A stretch of 6,205 bases of DNA from Thermoplasmata archaeon. GTDB lineage: Archaea > Thermoplasmatota > Thermoplasmata > Thermoplasmatales > Thermoplasmataceae. The DNA is taken from positions 1-6,205 of the forward strand of contig JAJZOT010000110.1 of assembly GCA_021847855.1 (NCBI GenBank), given 5' to 3'. This document shows positions 5,297 through 6,205 of this stretch, one piece after another. Each line of letters starts with the position of its first letter. Positions within the stretch are counted from its first letter, which is position 1. Made by a program: the position numbers and the translations under genes. Under the pieces are notes generated by a model. The model did no database searches. It was not told where the DNA came from and worked only from the letters and a program-made list of their open reading frames with translations.

Positions 5297-6205
5297 TTGA
5301 ATCCATCAAGTACTTTTTTCAATATATGTACAAGATGCCTTGGAAGGGCATTTGCCATGGAGGGTCATGGGATCACCAATATACAGAGGGGCGATGAGTT
5401 TCTCAGATCCCATGAAAATCAAACTCCAGTAAACGTCAGAATAGTTGACGAGAAGGATTGTGTGATATGTCATGGCATCTTCCTAAATCTGGAAAAATAT
5501 TCGGAGATGTGCATCCAGGAATCCTCCAGTTTCGAATTCTCAACTTTTCTTGTTGGATCAGTTTTCCCCCCGGAAGATATTGAATGTGAAAAGGAGTTTC
5601 AGTCTCTTTTTGGTGAACAAGGGGAATCAATCAAGAAGGAATTCAACAGGGAATTTGGGAAGTTTCTTTCGGCCAGGATTCAAAAAGAGGTCTCTTTCAA
5701 GGACCCTGAAGTTACATTTCTCTTGAACACAAAATACGATAGTGTGACAATACAGGTTAAAAGTGTTTTCATCGGCGGGATATACAGAAAATACAGAAGA
5801 GATATACCACAGACAAGGTGGATACACAAGACCGGAAATGGGGAATCCATAGAATCAATTATTGGTAGCAAACTGGCGGACCTCACAGGATGCACAAACT
5901 ACTATCTGCATGGTGCCGGCAGGGAGGATGTTGATGTAAGGATGCTTGGAAATGGCAGGGAATTTGTAATTGAAGCTGAGAGGCCACGGAGAAGAAAGAT
6001 CGACCCATATCTCATGGAGGAGATGGTTAACAGCTCCCAAAATGGTGTAAAAATTGAAAAATTGGCATTTTCAGATATAAGCGAAGTCAGGAGAATCAAG
6101 GATGAAAAATATTCAAAAACCTATCACGTCAAAGTTGGCTGCAATGAACCAATAGATTGCGAAAAGCTGGAGAATTCAATAAAAGGGATGATTGGAAAAG
6201 TTATA
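5297..6205 (+). CDS. pus10: tRNA pseudouridine synthase Pus10, 3' end cut by window edge
   Basis: The frame is open to the window edge: 303 codons, perhaps three quarters of an archaeal Pus10. The enzyme makes pseudouridine at positions 54 and 55 in the T arm of archaeal tRNA. Visible are an N-terminal zinc module with C11-x-x-C14 in CTRCLGRAFA and C55-x-x-C58 in CVIC, a central THUMP-like region, the conserved IPQTRW (170-175), and the catalytic loop GREDVDVRMLG with R209-E210-D211, where D211 aligns with the catalytic aspartate of pseudouridine synthases. The C-terminal part of the catalytic domain is missing. The only sensible start is TTG at 5297: the frame opens after TAG at 5282-5284, the first in-frame ATG (5357) would delete the first zinc pair, and ten residues before CTRC is normal for the family. 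No ribosome-binding site is visible; four bases separate it from rpoP. Confidence 0.93.
   Translation, partial: MNPSSTFFNICTRCLGRAFAMEGHGITNIQRGDEFLRSHENQTPVNVRIVDEKDCVICHGIFLNLEKYSEMCIQESSSFEFSTFLVGSVFPPEDIECEKEFQSLFGEQGESIKKEFNREFGKFLSARIQKEVSFKDPEVTFLLNTKYDSVTIQVKSVFIGGIYRKYRRDIPQTRWIHKTGNGESIESIIGSKLADLTGCTNYYLHGAGREDVDVRMLGNGREFVIEAERPRRRKIDPYLMEEMVNSSQNGVKIEKLAFSDISEVRRIKDEKYSKTYHVKVGCNEPIDCEKLENSIKGMIGKVI

Noticed and set aside
5326..5400. ATG at 5326 as the start of the gene after rpoP
   Set aside because: It is out of frame with the Pus10 zinc and catalytic motifs and reaches a stop within about 25 codons.

Overview
The window looks like a chromosomal segment of an archaeon of the order Thermoplasmatales. 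The strongest clue is the proteasome alpha subunit, whose N-terminus matches, as far as I remember it, the Thermoplasma acidophilum protein almost residue for residue. AGGTGA/GGTGA ribosome-binding sites, TATA-type promoters and a preference for AGA/AGG arginine codons also fit. I cannot name the genus from sequence alone. The layout is the classic archaeal exosome superoperon.

Region by region: (1) 678 to 1, minus strand: the first 226 codons of a TatD-related metal-dependent hydrolase (COG1099-like), cut by the left edge. (2) 679-941: divergent intergenic region with promoter-like AT tracts for both sides and a doubtful 45-codon ORF. (3) 942-1646: psmA, 20S proteasome alpha subunit. (4) 1699-2397: SBDS/Sdo1 ribosome-maturation protein, probably read from its own leaderless promoter. 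(5) 2398-2709: a 312-nt gap without a convincing gene but with a cryptic open frame and, at its right end, the promoter and ribosome-binding site of the exosome block. (6) 2710-6205: a tight plus-strand run of rrp4, rrp41, rrp42, rpl37ae, rpoP and pus10. All junctions overlap or are separated by at most 6 nt, so this is almost certainly one transcript. pus10 runs off the right edge after 303 codons.

Taken together, the genes cover RNA and protein turnover and the translation machinery. Rrp4-Rrp41-Rrp42 form the phosphorolytic 3'-5' RNA exosome, PsmA forms the outer rings of the proteasome, SBDS and L37Ae belong to large-subunit assembly and structure, RpoP is a small RNA polymerase subunit, and Pus10 makes pseudouridine in the T arm of tRNA. 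No mobile element, CRISPR array, tRNA or rRNA was found.

I see no previously undescribed system here. The points most worth a second look are an atypical CxC zinc pair in RpoP, a probable TTG start for Pus10, the unexplained gap before rrp4, the small ORF with a good ribosome-binding site upstream of psmA, and the uncharacterised hydrolase divergent from psmA.
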